The notes under the pieces: generated by a model
Told to the model about the DNA's origin: nothing
What the model saw: only the letters and a program-made list of their open reading frames with translations
Databases searched by the model: none
In this document: piece by piece, positions 46,600 to 59,549 of the stretch
Layout of the letters: every line of letters begins with the position of its first letter
Position numbering within the stretch: the first letter of the stretch is position 1
Program-made: the position numbers and the translations under genes
Assembly: GCF_901000735.1 (NCBI RefSeq)
Contig: NC_081543.1
Location: 26,183,515-26,247,514, forward strand
Length of the DNA stretch: 64,000 bases
DNA from: Corylus avellana
Lineage: Eukaryota; Streptophyta; Magnoliopsida; Fagales; Betulaceae
Reading direction: 5' to 3'

Positions 46600-49500
46600 T
46601 TGCTTTTTGTGATTCTTTGTATTTTAAAATGAGGGGCTCATATTTTTACCTAATTGCTATTTCGCCCCCCCACTATTTTTGGAGTGTGCGTTCCCGCCTT
46701 GTACTTTTTGTCTTTTACTTTGTATTTGAAATTAGCGACAGACCAAACGAGTAAGCACAGCGCGATGTGGTGTGGGTCCCACGCGCATTGTTTGTAGCCA
46801 GGTCGAATCAATTTTTAGCTAAAAATGACGTGGAGATTTATTTCTTTCCGGTGCAAGAGGATTCACCATTTTCGGTTTACCAAATTTTTTTTTTTTTTTA
46901 ATTACTTAATTTTTAAAGCACATATATTTTTCTTTTTATTTTAACTATTTATTTTTATTATTTCACTTAAATATTATTTTTCAAGTATTTCTTTATTTTT
47001 ATTGAAGAGAATGATAAATAGAAATATATATATATATATATATATATAACTCACTCAATTTTTTGCTAAAGTCATTAGCTTAATGCGGGTGATTTTCATT
47101 TAAATGTATGTATCCAAGTGCTCTTCAGGTCATAGGTAGGTATTATTTTCTAAAAACGTAAAAAAAAAGTTGGCCCTTATTTCTCTCACTCGGTTTTTAT
47201 AAAATAATATCCACATAAAATTAGGAGAACATTTAGCATTTTCCTTTAAAAAAAATTGGTTTGATAAAATTTTTGGAAGAGTGTGTTGTAAAAGTTAAAA
47301 TTTGAGAAATATCTTTATAAAATAAAAAATAGAAAGTGTTGCGCCACAATGACGGTGTAATAGTGTTTTGGTGGCCCTGGCGAGTGGCGATAGCCGCTGG
47401 TTACCAAGTTAGACAAAATGGGTTGGCAATCACCGTGGAACCACCACACAATGGCTGCCATACGATTGCCATTGTGTGGTAGCGACTACACAATCCTTTT
47501 ATATTTTTTAAAAATGTTTTGTGTTTTATTTTTTAAAAAAGAATGAACTTTGAAAAGAATTCAATAATTTGTTTTTGAAAAGTGTACGTGTTTGTGGGGG
47601 CAAACAGTATTGAAAAGAGAGTTTTCAACATTTGAGAAATAAAACTAGCTCTAAAGGAGTTTACTAGACTGCCCTAATTGTTAGAGCTTATCTCCACAAG
47701 TGGTGGTTATCTAGCTATAGCCACCACCATGGTGGTAATTTAGAGGTCAATAGACGATTTTGGTAGCTACGAGCCGTTAGACAAATCTTATGAATTCCTA
47801 ACTACTTGTTGTGATACCATTTATCTTACGGATTGAGATTCACTGCAATTATTTGTCTAAATTGCTATCAATTTGAACATGTAATATGGATACCTTATAT
47901 GAAACCACATGTCGAAATAAAATTTTGGGTTGTCTAACCAATGACTTGAACAAATAGATTCAATATATGATCTCTTACATTACCTGACCACATTACTAAC
48001 AATTCACGCAAGTAATTATATATTGAATCCTTATCTTTGTCTTGAATGCACTATGCAATATACCCCAATGAACAAGCGATTGACGTGATTTGAAAGTGGT
48101 TAAATAGAATTGCTTTTGTGTTGGTCCAATTCAATTTGGCTTGGACCTTGCGTTTTGGACTGAAATGAAAGGGCTACTATATGGCAAAAAAGGCTTATAG
48201 TTGATTCCATTTAAAGAATAATCATCAGTTTGGTAGTTGACATTTACACATCTCTCGAAAAAAACAAATGCCCAAAAGTTGAACCCTTTCAACCACTCAT
48301 AAATAAATAAATAATGGACGACTATTTAAACCTTAAGAAAGGGTGGGGGTGGGGAGAGATTGTCCGGCCCACATTGCCGACTAAATTTTACAAGCAAATG
48401 ATATTCTAGCTCTCAAATCATGCATTCAACAAATGAGCAAAAAACAACCTCTTAAGCAAACAAAAGACACAATGAACAAACTGACCAAATTGAATCGACA
48501 ATGGGTGTTCATTTCTACTACTCATGGGACAATTGTTTTAATATAACTATTCAAACATAACCTTGACATATGTCACGCTAACATGTTTTAACATGACTAA
48601 CATACCATCGTGATAAAAAAATTTAAAAAAAAAAAAGTTTCATTTGTTTCAACAGTAATTATTTTATGTCTTTTGTTTTTTTTTTTTCAAAACAAAAACA
48701 CTAACAAACAACTTAAACACAAAAACAACTTTTATCAAAATATTTTTTTTCAAATAAAAAATACCCTTCAAAACATATTAACAAACTAAGAGAGCTCTCT
48801 CTTGGTGCTGGCCAAATGTCTTGCTAAATTTTATATATATCAATTGAAAGGTTCAAGGATGTATGAGGGTTTGTTAAAATATATTATTTTAACCTATTGT
48901 TTTTTTGTATGGAAGTACCATACATTTTTGTTTTCTAAGCAATACAAAGGAGATGGGAAATGAGGACTACAATGGGGAATCCTCGCCACTTCTAATCATA
49001 ATAGTTGCTACATGGAAATACTCTAACAGAACATTAGGAGCGGTCACACTACTCTTGGAGCCCCTCAAGGTAAACCCCCTAATGGCACCCAGGGTGGTGC
49101 AATCACCCCTGGTGCTCTATTGGAGTGGTCAACCACCCATAAAATATTTAAGAAGTTTTTTATATATATAAATTTTGGGTTTGAAGAAAAAAAGAAACAA
49201 TGAAATTTTTTGGAAACTCCATTTTATTCATCTAAAAGTAGTTATTCCTCTCATTTTTAAATGAATAATTATTTCTCTTTGTAGGGGAATGGCTATTCCC
49301 ACGTATGATGTGCAACAAAAGGGAAAACTTTACATAACTACCTTGAACTTTTATATTGCAATATCCCCTAAAGTTCAAAAATTCACAATTTAGTGTATCA
49401 AACTTTTAAAAATGTACAATCTCACCCTTGCCATTAGGGTTTGAAGTTAAATTAGATGACCAAATGGTGAGATGATCATTATACTCACGCAAACTTTTGA

Positions 49501-49770
49501 AATTATAAGGCCCTTAAATTACATTTCTCTCCCCTCTCTTATGATTTAAGAGAAAACCATGAATCCTTCCATCATTTTTTCTCAAAACTTACAGAGAGTT
49601 TTACCTGAATTTGAACGTAAAACCTTGCACATCATAAACATGCTTTTCCCATGCATAAAAAAATACGTACCATTCATATTCATTTAAGAGACTCTTAAGG
49701 TAATCATGTATTAATATGCGCATACTTGTATTGAAACTATGACCACATCCATCATACAATACACACCTCA
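46600..49770. other. intergenic region
   Basis: AT-rich with poly(A)/poly(T) runs and an (AT)n microsatellite at 47024-47049. A GC-richer patch at 47340-47500 has inverted pieces of GCCACCACAC / GTGTGGTAGC type. A patch at 49040-49140 resembles MITE cores. No gene is supported on either strand. Confidence 0.6.
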
Positions 49771-50287
49771 GGGCCTATTTAGTTCGCGGAATAGGTCTTT
49801 GGAATGGAATAGCTATTCATGTGGAATAGTCATTCCTTTGTTTGGTAAGGCATATTCCTAAGAATGGTTATCCCATAAAAAGGCCATATACTTGACAAAA
49901 TTGACATTCCAATATCTATATATTTGGCTATGTAATTTTCCTTTCATTTCTGTAATTTTCTTTTTTTAAAAAAAATAAATAAATAAATTATAGTATAGTT
50001 GTTTATGTTTCAAAAAAAAAAAAAACAAAAAAAAGTCCTTAATAAAAATAAATTAAATTTGTATCATAAGGGTATTTTAGAAAATTTGATTACAATATGA
50101 TTCCATTCACCATCCTATTGGACTTACCAAACAAAGGAATATGAATAGTTATTCTATTCCACACTCTATTCCAACGCTTCAACCAAATTAAGGAATATGA
50201 ATAGCTATTCCATTAAACACTCTTCTATTCCTAGGAATAGCTATTCCTTTCCTGATGGAATAGTCATTCCGCGAACCAAACGAGCCC
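49771..50287. mobile_element. Tourist/PIF-Harbinger-like MITE (517 bp)
   Basis: The left end GGGCCTATTTAGTTCGCGGA and right end, read inward, GGGCTCGTTTGGTTCGCGGA are inverted repeats followed by repeated GGAATAG..ATTCC blocks. Flanking trinucleotides are TCA and TTA, near the TWA duplications of PIF/Harbinger. No coding capacity is seen. Confidence 0.7.
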
Positions 50288-50810
50288 TTACTTTTTTCCT
50301 TTTTTACATTTTCCTTTTGACATTTATTTCATTCTTTTAATTGTTTTCCATTTCCATTCCTTTGCAATTTGGGGATGGGAAACTATATCTTGATCATCAT
50401 CACATGAAAAATTGGCACCTATGGTCGCCTCACTACTTGGGCCGTCTCCATAGGTGATACAGTTGGACGTCTCACTACTTGGACTATCGCCAACGTTTAA
50501 TATCGATGATCATAAACTATTCCTTAAAGCTCATTGCATAAACCAATTTCATAACAATTTACTCACTAAGTCTTACAATTATGTAGTTATTTTCTTCCAC
50601 CAGTAGAGCACTTTGGTGTTTTGTTGTTTAGCAGGTTACTAGATTGTAGAGTGAGAAATTCAATAAGATAAAGATGCCTTGCGAATGACTTGCAATGTTA
50701 AGTTTGATTAGTTAGTGGTTAATTATTATTGTAATATTAATGTCTATTTGAAAGCTTTGGGTTTGTAATGATGATTATTTAATGACATGCGATTAAATGC
50801 CTCATATTAT

Positions 50811-51512
50811 GGAAGATGATCCTCTCCAGTCCATTATAGTCTGAAAAATATTCAATTCATGACTAGGGTTTCTTCTCAGAAATCTTATGGCCACAAATAG
50901 GACACATATCCCACTAATAAAAATTTTTTTAAAAAAATATTATTTTAAATTTAAAAAATTAATAAAAAAAAAAGAAAAAGAAAAAGGAGGCCACCTGGCC
51001 ACCCCCATTTTGGGTAGGGGGTGGCTTTGAGCCACCCCCAATGGTCGGCCAGGGGGTGGTTGAACCACCCCCATAGGCCATGGGGGTGGTTAGAGCCACC
51101 TCATCTTGCAAAGGGGTGCTGAACCACCCCAAGGTGCTGAGGTGGCTCAGCCCACCCCTACAGACAAGGTGGGTCCGGCCACCTGTTAGCTGAGGTAGTT
51201 GACCCACTTGCAAGATGGGGAGGTGGCGAACCACCCCTGTAAAACCATTAAGGGTGGCTAAAGAGCACTAGCCATATTAGGGGTGTCAAACCACCTACCC
51301 AAATAAGTTTGGCCACCCCCTATGGTGGCTAGCCACCCCCTTCTTTTTTCTTACTTTATTTATTAATTTTTTTTTAATTTAAAATAATATTTTATTATTA
51401 TTTTTATTAATAGGATATGTGTCCCATTTGTGGCCATAACATTTCTGAGAAGAAATCTTAACCATGAACTGGATATTTTTCAGTTCATAATGGACTGAAG
51501 AGAATCATGTTC
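50811..51512. mobile_element. Mutator-like MITE (702 bp) with 11-bp target duplication
   Basis: Inverted repeats of about 115 bp (left start GGAAGATGATCCTCTCCAGT; right, read inward, GAACATGATTCTCTTCAGT, then both have TTTCTTCTCAGAAAT and ATGGCCACAAAT). Perfect 11-bp duplication CCTCATATTAT at 50800-50810 and 51513-51523. The core (50985-51330) is built of many direct and inverted GCCACCCCC / GGGGGTGGC units. Confidence 0.88.
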
Positions 51513-51850
51513 CCTCATATTATTTAATTCCGCTTTCCACTGCATTATATTCTGATTAGTTGTTTAATATAATTAATTTAGCTAATTAACAGGTAATTAA
51601 TTTGAAGTCACTACGAGTAACACTATAAATTAAGTAAATTTAATTATTTAATTTTTGGGTAGTGCTTTTTTTTTTTGGGTAGTGTTATTTTGGATGTTCC
51701 TACCTGCATCTGGCACATAAGGCCAATCTTTATCATGGGCCGAAAGCTGGGCCGTGACCAAAGGCCCACTCTTCAGACCCAAGAATTCTTGGAACCAATT
51801 GCACCGAATAGAGAACATAGTAAGTAGCACCGGATCAAAACCGCATCGAT

Positions 51851-54800
51851 ATGGAGGGAGGAGAGGACCAGCGAGCTCAGGGAGACACTGACTGCAACTC
51901 AGAAACCCCAATCTCAGAACCAAAGCCGCTTGATCCACCGTCCACATTTCCCCGACCCGGGTCCGATTCTTCTCAGGATGGCCGCACTGAATCGAGACCC
52001 ACTCTCGACCAGACCGAGATGTTCAGAGCCCTCGAAGTCTTGGAGAGAGACTCCGTTGCCATCGCGGAGAGCTTCACTTCTCTATTCGATTCTCTTCGCT
52101 TAGCTCTGTCTGAGGTAAAGCTTAGCTCTTTGCTTGATTTTTTTTTTTTTTTTTCTTTTTGTTTTATTTTGTCTGGATGCTGCGAAAATGTGGGAAAAGA
52201 AATTTGGGTTCAAATGTTAAGATGTATGACGTTGTATTTGGTTTTTAAATAATAGGTTAGCTCTCGTTTGAGAATTCCTTTTTTTTGGGGGTTTTCGTTT
52301 ATTTTTTGTTTGGATGCTGAGAAAATGCAGGAAAAGAGAGGAAAACAAAGGAAATTTGGGTTCAAATGTTGAAATGTATGAGATTGTGTTTGGTTTCTGA
52401 ATAATAGGTTAGCTCATATTAGAGATTCTTTTTTATTCTAATTTCTGTTTGATTGCCGAGAAAACGAATGAAAAGAAAGGAAAATCGAGTTAGTAAATTA
52501 CTATATATATATATATTCGTATTTTAACTATTTTGTTGCTGAGAAAAGTAAAAGATAAGAAAGAAAATTGGATTTTGAATAATGATGTTTTTGATTACCA
52601 ACTAATGGTCTTAATGGGCCAAATAGATATATTAGGCTCAGCTGAGTAAATGCCTTTGTTTTCTGGTGCACAATAAATTATGAAATAATTTCGCATGTGA
52701 AGGTACACATTTATCTTCTTTAATTAAAGTTTCTCAACAACTCAATCATAATTGATTTCCAATCTTTCTTAGTTCATCCATTTCACATAGTCATGCATAA
52801 ACCAGCAATTTTTGCTGTTGAAAATGACCATAGTTCCCTTAACAGTTTGTCTGATGGAACAATGTGAATGTTGTAGGTTACTAGTAGCTCGGTTGATCAT
52901 ATGCATTGCTTCAACGATGCTGCAGGCCGCCTTCAAGAATCTGGTAAAAGTTTACATAATGCATATAATGCTATCTATTATCTAGGTTAGCTAAAAGGCC
53001 TAAACCCGGGATGATCTATTTTGTAATGTAAAAGTCATGATTATCATTGTGGTGACCAAGTCCTCCAAGTGATGGATCTGTTGTGTAATTAAACATTTAA
53101 GTCAAACAAGTGTGAAAAAGACACTTTATTTCCATCAGATGGCAATCTATGAGTCCTGTCTCGTTTGACTTCCCATACCATTTCTTGGGTGGCTGATTGG
53201 GAAATGGCAGCAAATATTAGATAGATGTGACAAGCACCACGGGTATAGTTTTTATGAAATACTAGACCAACTATATTTTTTCTAACAAATTTGATCATCA
53301 ACTAATTTTCACTATCTAATTGATTAGATAGATTATTTAGTATACATGCACACACTTTGCATGAGACTCTAGGTCACTTAAGAGTTTCGCTTTTATATGC
53401 TTTATATGAGAAACTAAAGTCACTAGAACTTTAGTACATTGCCGATATGGCTTGATTTGCTCCCTGAAATATGACGTAACTAATTGTTTGGTTATTTCAT
53501 GGCCCTCCTGGTGTGACGCATATTCTTCTTTCATATTTTTTTACTATACTGTTTTTTTCTTTCACTATGCAGTTCTTGATGCAGCAACCAAGGGGAATCG
53601 ATACATAAATTCATCTCTAAGGTATTTTTTAATTTTCACCTTTTGATTCAAAAGATATTAGAAATGGTTTAAAGTTATGTTGTTGTTCTCAATATCTTGC
53701 CCTCCAGATAATTTTGAAAGCTTCCATTTTTATGATTGTAAGTTTTGGGAAATTGGTTTACCATAATGGTTCTGGTTCCTCATATAGTGGCCGGTATCTA
53801 GGAGTTTTAGCGAGGTTTAGGGGTCTGTTTGTTAACCCCTTGCGCACTGTAGCCTTTTTCCACGGCACTGTAGCTCCAACTCGGCGCCGAAGACATTGAG
53901 AAAAGCAGTCAAACTGCTTGCTGCACGCTGACTATTTTACCCCTTTCTTATGCTAGACAATGACTATTTGCACCTTCAAAACACCCACACAAAAAGCTTG
54001 CTGAAATTTTTCCCCCCCATATCTCACAGCACAGCGTGAATATCCCCTTCCCCACCAACACTCACCCCTTCACCAAAATATACCCAAATTTTTTCCCCCC
54101 CATCTCACAGCACAGCGAGAAGCTTCATCTTCCCCAGCAACACCCACTCCTTCCTCCTCCTTCCATATCCTTCCTCTTTCCACCATTCTCTTTCTCTTTC
54201 CCCCGTTCTCTGTGGATCGTTTATATAGGAGGATCAACAGGGGAAGGGAATCAGCCGCACCTTCATCACTAGCTGAATCGATTTCTCTGAAAAATTAAGC
54301 AAACCTTGATTTTTGATATTGATCGGGGAGATGTTCGGAGTGACTGACCGGAGCTATCCATCGGCATAACTGGCTTTTAAGCTGTGGCAAGACAAATGGG
54401 GGAGCAGGGAGAGGAAGAAATGACGAATTGCGGAAGAAGGGAAAAAAATTGGGGACGAGGAACAGTGCCTCCAAGAGGGAGCTCAGAGCTTGGGATGAGA
54501 GAGCTCAGAGTTCCTTTGTGTGGAAAAACAAATGAGGGAGGAAGGAGAGGATGAAATGACGAATTGCAGAAGAGGGGAGTTTTGAGGGAGCTTGGGAACG
54601 TCAGGAACAGTGCCTGCGAGAGAACTCAGCTTGGGGATGAGGGAGCGTGAAGAGTCGTTGGTTTTCTATTTTTCTAATAAATGGGCTTATTTGTCTTTTA
54701 CCCCATTGGTTTTCCAGCACAATAAGCGCAGCAAGTGGGCAACAATTGATGACCTGCTGCCAAGCTACAGTGTCGCTACAGTGTCTTGGGTATCGATGTT

Positions 54801-55168
54801 CGTGCTGGCATTTGCCAAACACCCCCTAGCACATTCTCAATATCAACTTGGAAGAAGAGCAGAATTTTTATATCAGTGCTTTTACTTTTGCATGTTTAAT
54901 ATGGCTTTTGTAACCTGATTTGGATATTTTAACAGATTAAATGAGGAGATGAAGGGCGTAGACAATCTAGCTATGCAGCTGTATCCTTTCCTTTCGTTTC
55001 TTTACTGTGGATACATGTTGCATCGATGTATTGAATTATTATTGTTGTCGTTCTTCACTTTTCATCTTTCTGTTATCTTTGAGTCCTTAATGTTCTTGAA
55101 GGAAAATCCTGAGGAGAAATGTAGATGCTCTAGACTCAGGTGTGAACAGGCTCCTCCGTCTTCCATGA
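51851..55168 (+). CDS. BORC subunit 6 (BORCS6)-like protein, 163 aa
   Basis: Five exons (51851-52114, 52877-52943, 53573-53621, 54936-54980, 55102-55168) total 492 nt with compatible phases and a TGA at 55166-55168. The N-terminal 55 or so residues are acidic and Pro/Ser-rich. The rest is helical: MFRALEVLERDSVAIAESF, then AAGRLQESVLDAATKGNRYI, LNEEMKGVDNLAMQL and KILRRNVDALDSGVNRLLRL. This pattern fits the C-terminal helical domain of BLOC-1-related complex subunit 6, which in animals acts in lysosome positioning; the plant role is not established. The last intron has U12-type signals. Intron 1 holds diverged tandem repeats and intron 3 a MITE. The gene model is strong; the family name is moderately certain. 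Confidence 0.85.
52160..52500. repeat. diverged tandem repeats in intron 1 of the BORC6-like gene
   Basis: About three units of 130-140 bp, each beginning near TTTTGT(C/T)TGGATGCTG.GAAAATG and containing TTTGGGTTCAAATGTT and AATAATAGGTTAGCTC in the first two. The unit also contains the start of the intron region, suggesting local slippage or unequal exchange. Confidence 0.65.
53818..54827. mobile_element. MITE or non-autonomous DNA element (about 1 kb) in intron 3
   Basis: The left end GGGGTCTGTTTG and right end, read inward, GGGGGTGTTTGG are inverted; both sides then carry CACTGTAGC motifs (53850-53875 and 54765-54785). Flanking trinucleotides TTA and TAG do not match exactly. The interior has two similar purine-rich stretches (54395-54520 and 54535-54660). 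No transposase is seen. Confidence 0.6.
54981..55101 (+). other. U12-type GT-AG intron of the BORC6-like gene
   Basis: Donor GTATCCTTTCC is the U12 consensus, and TCCTTAAT about 12 nt before the AG resembles the U12 branch site. The intron is 121 nt, and the phase is correct for joining NLAMQ-L to KILRRN. Confidence 0.8.
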
Positions 55169-55667
55169 AGTTGGAGCTGCTCGGCACATTATTTACATCA
55201 ATTGCTTAGTCTTTTCCCTTACTTCCTCTGTACTTATGTAGGATTGTTTTTGCTTGGGATCTGGGAATTATAGAATTCATTTGTGATATGCAGTGCATGT
55301 TGAAATCTTTCTCTCAACTTTTTTAATTTTTGGATGTATTGAACATGCTGCCCCATTCAGTGCAAATAAACCAGGAGATTTGTTTACCTTTCGGCTGATG
55401 GGTCTAGGATTTGGAGAGCATTTGTGGACTGCGTCTGAATTTAGAGGACATGAGGTAAAGATTGAAGCAGAACACAATTCCCACTAAAACTTGAAGCCTT
55501 TGCCTCATGCCAACTCAACTAAATTGGATCGAGATTTAAAGCGATTAATTTTTCAAATTGCTAGCAATTTGGGTAACTAATATGGAAGGCTCTATATGGG
55601 ATGCACTTCTGTGACGCCCCAGCCTAGTGCCTCCTTTCAAGAGGTAAAGCAATTGGGGAGACTTAGG
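55169..55667. other. 3' flank of the BORC6-like gene
   Basis: Probable 3' UTR then intergenic DNA. No polyadenylation signal could be fixed and no further gene is supported. Confidence 0.5.
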
Positions 55668-56205
55668 GCTAGCAATTTTGATACGACCTGCGAACTCGAC
55701 ATAAACACGAAGTTACCGGTTTTGATCATAAACGGTCACCCGTTTATTTTTGTTATGGCAGGAACTTACGGGTCACCCGCCACACCCATTTTAAAAAAAT
55801 AATAATAAAAAAAAAAGAAGAAAAAAAAAAAAACTTTAGTTCCTAAAGGCTAAAAGGGTAATTGCAAAACCAAAATAAACCTCCATTTCTTTCTCCCTCT
55901 CACTGTCAGCCGCCACTCTCTCTCTCTCTCTGTGCCACCGCATCCCTCTCACTCTCAGCTTACGTCTCTTTCTCCCTCTCCCTCTCACTCTATCCTCAGT
56001 ATCTCTCTCTCTCTCTCTCTCTCTTCGTTTTCGGTATCTCTCTCTCTTGCGCTGATTTTGTCTTCGGGTTGACACGGTAAGTCTCTCTCTCTCTCCGCGT
56101 CGGTAACCCGTTAATTTTGTTGTGTCGTGTCCGGGTTGAGGCTAATCGGGTGACGGGTTGTAAGCGGGTTGCCCTATCAACTCATTTTGCCAGCACTAGG
56201 GAGAC
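55668..56205. mobile_element. hAT-like MITE with CT-rich core
   Basis: The left end has GGGCTAGCAATTTTGATA and the right, read inward, AGTGCTGGCAAAATGAGTTG, followed on both sides by ACCCG/CGGGT motifs as in hAT subterminal regions. The core is a (CT)n-rich tract (55890-56095). An 8-bp duplication is not clear, so the edges are approximate. Confidence 0.6.
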
Positions 56206-56289
56206 TAGGGTGGAAAGTAGTCTCAAGAGTTCTAAAAAAAAAAGAGTAATGCTACAATTACTCTTACTTTTCAACACTAATTCTCTCAC

Positions 56290-58772
56290 ACTCGGCTCAA
56301 TATATTTTGGGGCTTCAGGCGAAACTTTAAAATTGGGCCTAATTTTTTTTTTTTTTTTTTTTTTTAAATCATTTTTTTTTTAAAGTAAAAAAAAAAAAAA
56401 ATTATATTTTTATTTAAAAATTATTCTTCTCTCTTTTTGAGATGCAAAATTTCTGATTAAGTTTTTATATTCAAAATTTTGTAACATCTTTTCAATTGAT
56501 AATATGGCTAATCCATTTAATCTCAATTGTGACATTATTGATCTTAGGTAGGATTTTATCAGTTTTAATTTTGAAAAACTTCTTTCTGTAGAAGAAATTG
56601 TAACTGGTATTGTTAATCAAATTCTATAAGCGATACATGCATTTGGAAAAGAATCAAGTCTTTTTATATAATTTAATATGTCAATTGGAGCACTTTCTTC
56701 TATTTGTAAAATTTCTTTTAAAACTTTTAGTTCTAAAAATAAATCTAAACCATCAAGATCATGTTGGAAACCTTATAGATTAAGACATTTATTTTGCAAA
56801 CTATCATCATCTAGTGATTTTAATTTCTTAAAATTAAATAAAAAACCAAAAATATTTTCTTATATTTGAAATTGTTCAAACCTACTTTGAATTGAAGAAA
56901 TAGCTTGATCTACTATATATAAGAAGTAATTCATTTTAAAAGATTCCTTAGCAGATTGTGTTGTCTCGTCATTAGCATTCTCATCAAACTATTTCTTTCT
57001 ACGAAGTACGCGTTTTTCAAGAAAAACATGTTCTATTTCCATTATGGTTGCAATCTCTTTGGATGAAATCATAGCCGATGCAAATCCAGTTTCTCTATAA
57101 GTGTTAAAATATGAAATAAGACCTTATAATTGATCTATAGCAACATCAATATGCATGTTTTTCGATTGTAAATTTTTACTAACAGTATTAACAGCAAATA
57201 AAATATCATACCAAATAGTCATATTCAATAAGAATTTAAAACTTTCAATCTCATAGGTTGCTAAACAATCAGCTTTACTTTTTATTTTAGGATTTTCACT
57301 TGTTTTTGCTAATTGGAGCAGAGCCTCTCTTATTTGTGGAGTTTAAAATTTTATTACTTTTATACTTTCAATCTGATTTTCCCAACGTGTTTGTGATCAT
57401 GGCTTAAGAGTTAAACTTGGCACATTATCTAGTAATATTTTCCATCGTTTTGTAGATGATGAAAACAAAGTATATATACGTTGTACAATTCCAAAAAAAG
57501 ATATAGCTTTAGGACATGAATTAGCAATATCACATAGTACAAGATTAAGACTATGACAACCACAAGGTGTGTAAAATGCTTTAGGATTTATATATAGTAG
57601 TCTTTTTTGCACCCCTCGTTCTTTTCCCTTCATATTAGATCCCTTATCATAGCCTTGTCCTCGTATATCATTAATGTTAAGTTCAAGTTTTTTGTTAATC
57701 CAATCATTTCAATAAAAAGACCTTCTCCAGTAGTATCATCTACTGTTATAAATTCTACAAAATGTTATTACACTTTTATTGATTTTCTGAAATATTAACA
57801 CATCTCAGAATGAGAGACATTTGTTCTTGATGACTTACATCTGGGATACAATCAAGTATAATTGAAAAATATTTTGCTTCTCTAACTTTTTCAATAATAC
57901 TCCCTTTTACTTCTGTTGCTAACAAATGTATCAATTCATTTTGTATATTATACCAAAGATAATGATTATGAATTTCCCCATCTTTAATACAATGAATATG
58001 CTCTTGCATTACTAGGTCAAATTTTGTAATCATTTCAATTAGACTTAAAAAATTTCCATTATTTTCTTGGTAAATCTTTTTATTTTGTCCTCTAAATGCC
58101 AAATTATTCTTACCAAGATTCTTTACTACATCAATAATTCTCAACAATACTCTTTTCCAATGATCTTTCTCTTTGTTAATTTGTTATTGGACATTTTTAT
58201 CAATTGTTTTATTTTTTAACAATCTCATTTCTAAATCAATCCAGTCATTCATGTTAGTAATATGTTTATTGGTTGTTTCATGACTTTTTAGTTTAGCACT
58301 AAGATTTTTCCAGTCATTTGTTCCTTCCTTAGCTAGTTGCATTCTATTAGGTTTTGAATCAAACAACTTGCAACAAAAACAAAATACTCTATCTACATCT
58401 TCTGAATAGACTAGCCATTTTCTATTATGTTGCTCCCCATTTGATAATTTTCGTATATAATATGTACTAGAAAACTGCCTAGAGTTCTCATCTTTAGGAA
58501 AATCTATAGTATTGTATCTTATCGGACCATTTTTTACTAACAAATCCCTTAATTTTGCATCAATATTTTTCCATTGGCTTGGGTCATAAATATTTGTAAC
58601 AATAGAGTTAGAGACATCAATAATATTTTCATTATCTTCTAATTCTTTTTGATGAATTTCTTGTTCATTTATGAGTTTTTCACCTAAATTATCCTCAATA
58701 TTTTGTTTATTGCTATTTTGCTAATAACAAATTTATTTAGAGCTCATCTTTGAGATTCAATCAATTTGTCTA

Positions 58773-58809
<37 letters not shown>

Positions 58810-59549
58810 ATTTATTTATTTATTTAATTTTTTCATATCCAAATGCATATTTTTCAGTAGATATGTTTAATTAAAAATACTAACAAATTAAACAAACACG
58901 ATTTATCAAAAAAAAAAAAATCATGACTATAATAAAATAAAGCACAAAAATATAACAATAAAACCTGATTTGGCAAAGGAATTATGAAGCAGTTCTTGGA
59001 GACAGGACAGGAGACTCGGAGAGGAAGAGAAAATTAGCACTTAGCAGATGAGATAGGCAGAGAAGAGAAATTCAGAAAAGGGGAAGCAAAGAGGAGAGGT
59101 AGAGTGACAGATAAAGAGGCTCTGGTATTTAAAATGCCAATGGTATCCAGCATTACACTCTATGAAGTCTATGTTTTTGGCTGTTGCATTTCCCTACATA
59201 ATAAATAGGAAATAAATCAATAATATTTTATTTGTAACAATGAGAATTTCTCACCAAAAACAAAAAAATGCCAGAAAGATCATGTTGATGGCGTGTAGGT
59301 GTGTAAGGCTTTAAACGGTTTATATTTTTTTAATTTTTTTCTTGAATTATTTTTAGAATTAATGATGGGCTTATTAATTGAGGCCTTAAATTTTGATGAA
59401 ATTTTTTTTTGGGCCTTACTAAAAAAAAATTTGGGCCTTCGATTTATTTTTGGTCCAAAATTATTATTATTATTTTTTTTCTAAAATTTTTTTTTTGGCC
59501 TTATTAAATTGAGGGCCTAACTCGCCTAGGGCTTGAGCCGGCCTTGCAT
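56290..59549 (-). mobile_element. hAT element (zinc-finger MYM-like / DUF4371 type), decayed
   Basis: The right end, read inward, is CAAGGCCGGCTCAAGCCC, and the left end carries a diverged CACTCGGCTCAATATA. Both sides are followed by repeated GGGCC / GGCCC near long T runs. It encloses a minus-strand transposase relic. A (CT)n tract lies at 58777-58804. No matching 8-bp target duplication was found. Confidence 0.7.
56420..58730 (-). pseudogene. hAT transposase with TTF-type zinc finger, broken
   Basis: From 58730 downward: TTF-type zinc-finger region (WKNIDAKLRDLLVKNGPIR, CFCCKLFDS, HETTNKHI), DUF4371-like region ([20 protein letters not shown]), a central piece (TPCGCHSLNLVLCDIA, 57397-57633), and the hAT dimerisation end (SFSKLKLIKSYLRS and RLNGLAILSIE, about 56480-56600). 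A TAA at 58181-58183 lies in frame between the zinc finger and DUF4371; more stops and shifts follow from 57776 on. Plant relatives are annotated as zinc finger MYM-type protein 1-like. Not functional as it stands. Confidence 0.85.

Noticed and set aside
48905..49171. 88-codon plus-strand frame in the intergenic region
   Set aside because: No family pattern; part overlaps a GC-rich MITE-like patch.
55293..55487. 64-codon frame downstream of the BORC6-like stop
   Set aside because: No homology recognised and it lies in the likely 3' UTR.
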